A stretch of 64,000 nucleotides of DNA. Source: Apostichopus japonicus (taxonomy: Eukaryota > Echinodermata > Holothuroidea > Aspidochirotida > Stichopodidae). The stretch is from assembly GCF_037975245.1 (NCBI RefSeq), contig NC_092562.1, positions 25,169,054-25,233,053 on the forward strand, in the 5' to 3' direction. Every line of letters begins with the position of its first letter. Within the stretch, counting starts at the first letter, position 1. The translations under genes were made by a program, and so were the position numbers. The notes below the pieces were generated by a model, which saw only the letters and a list, made by a program, of their open reading frames with translations, was not told where the DNA came from and ran no database searches. Of the stretch, positions 63,796 to 64,000 are shown one piece after another.

Positions 63796-64000
63796 CCTGG
63801 CTGTGTGGTGAGCGTCTATGAAGTATGATATATTCCGATAGCATTGTGGATCAGTTGGGAGTCTAATAACGCTATAGGACAGTTATTGCAAACATTCTGA
63901 CAAGAGCTCCGTGGGCGGGAAGTGCTTTTTACAGAAACTCTGTGAAAATACATAGGCGTCCAAGTCTGTGAATGGTTCTGTATATTACTACTACTCAGCT

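Larger units (their letters stand above)
58639..64000. repeat. intergenic spacer, copy B of the array, with gene 3 promoter
   Basis: Nearly identical to 38849-44179. Differences include a longer TA tract, a 20-bp insertion near 59668, a 47-bp deletion at 62225, a changed minisatellite at 63440-63617 and scattered substitutions. It ends at the base matching 44179, 30 bp before the gene 2 start codon. Confidence 0.9.

Overview
The window is animal nuclear DNA. It has GT-AG spliced genes with long introns, TATA-type promoters, and many eukaryotic mobile elements: hAT-like and TTAA-type MITEs, a tRNA-derived SINE, LINE remnants, a Penelope-like retroelement and a rearranged Ty3/gypsy element. A marine invertebrate, perhaps a deuterostome such as an echinoderm, is my guess from this mix; the sequence does not prove it.

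Layout. From 1 to about 20 kb I find no protein-coding gene. The region is AT-rich, unusually full of the palindrome-like words ACTGTAC/GTACAGT, and holds a minisatellite, a 778-bp hAT-type MITE, a broken ZBED/hAT-like transposase and a TTAA-flanked MITE. At 20.2-21.3 kb one hAT-type MITE sits inside another, each with its own 8-bp target duplication. From about 21.3 kb to the end lies a tandem array with a period near 19.8 kb: flank plus promoter, gene 1 (24255-38848), spacer, gene 2 (44209-58638), spacer, and the promoter of a third copy. By alignment the third start codon should lie about 30 bp past the window end.

Both complete genes can be assembled from six exons with matching phases: exon 1 (MAQ...), a coiled-coil exon, a very short exon, an acidic exon, a short exon and one large 3' exon. 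The predicted proteins are 923 and 925 residues. They have a charged coiled-coil N-terminus, a NERD/PD-(D/E)XK-like nuclease region with a QVK variant motif, and an SF1-helicase-like P-loop NTPase (GEFGTGKS, FFFDE, a motif-IV-like RSMR, a motif-VI-like TRTT) carrying a CxCxH...CxC insertion. This nuclease-plus-helicase layout is best known from prokaryotic proteins. A tandem multicopy animal version, possibly in nucleic-acid surveillance, is the most interesting item here; that role is inference.

The two first introns (about 8 kb each) carry different mobile cargo. Gene 1 intron 1 has two MITEs, a 60-bp satellite array interrupted by three insertions, a Penelope-like element and TA tracts. 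Gene 2 intron 1 has a scrambled gypsy element, an antisense frameshifted PIN/CXC-type gene remnant and a LINE reverse-transcriptase remnant. The intergenic spacers 38.85-44.2 and 58.64-64.0 kb are nearly identical, more alike than the coding exons, which suggests recent homogenisation or duplication of that segment.
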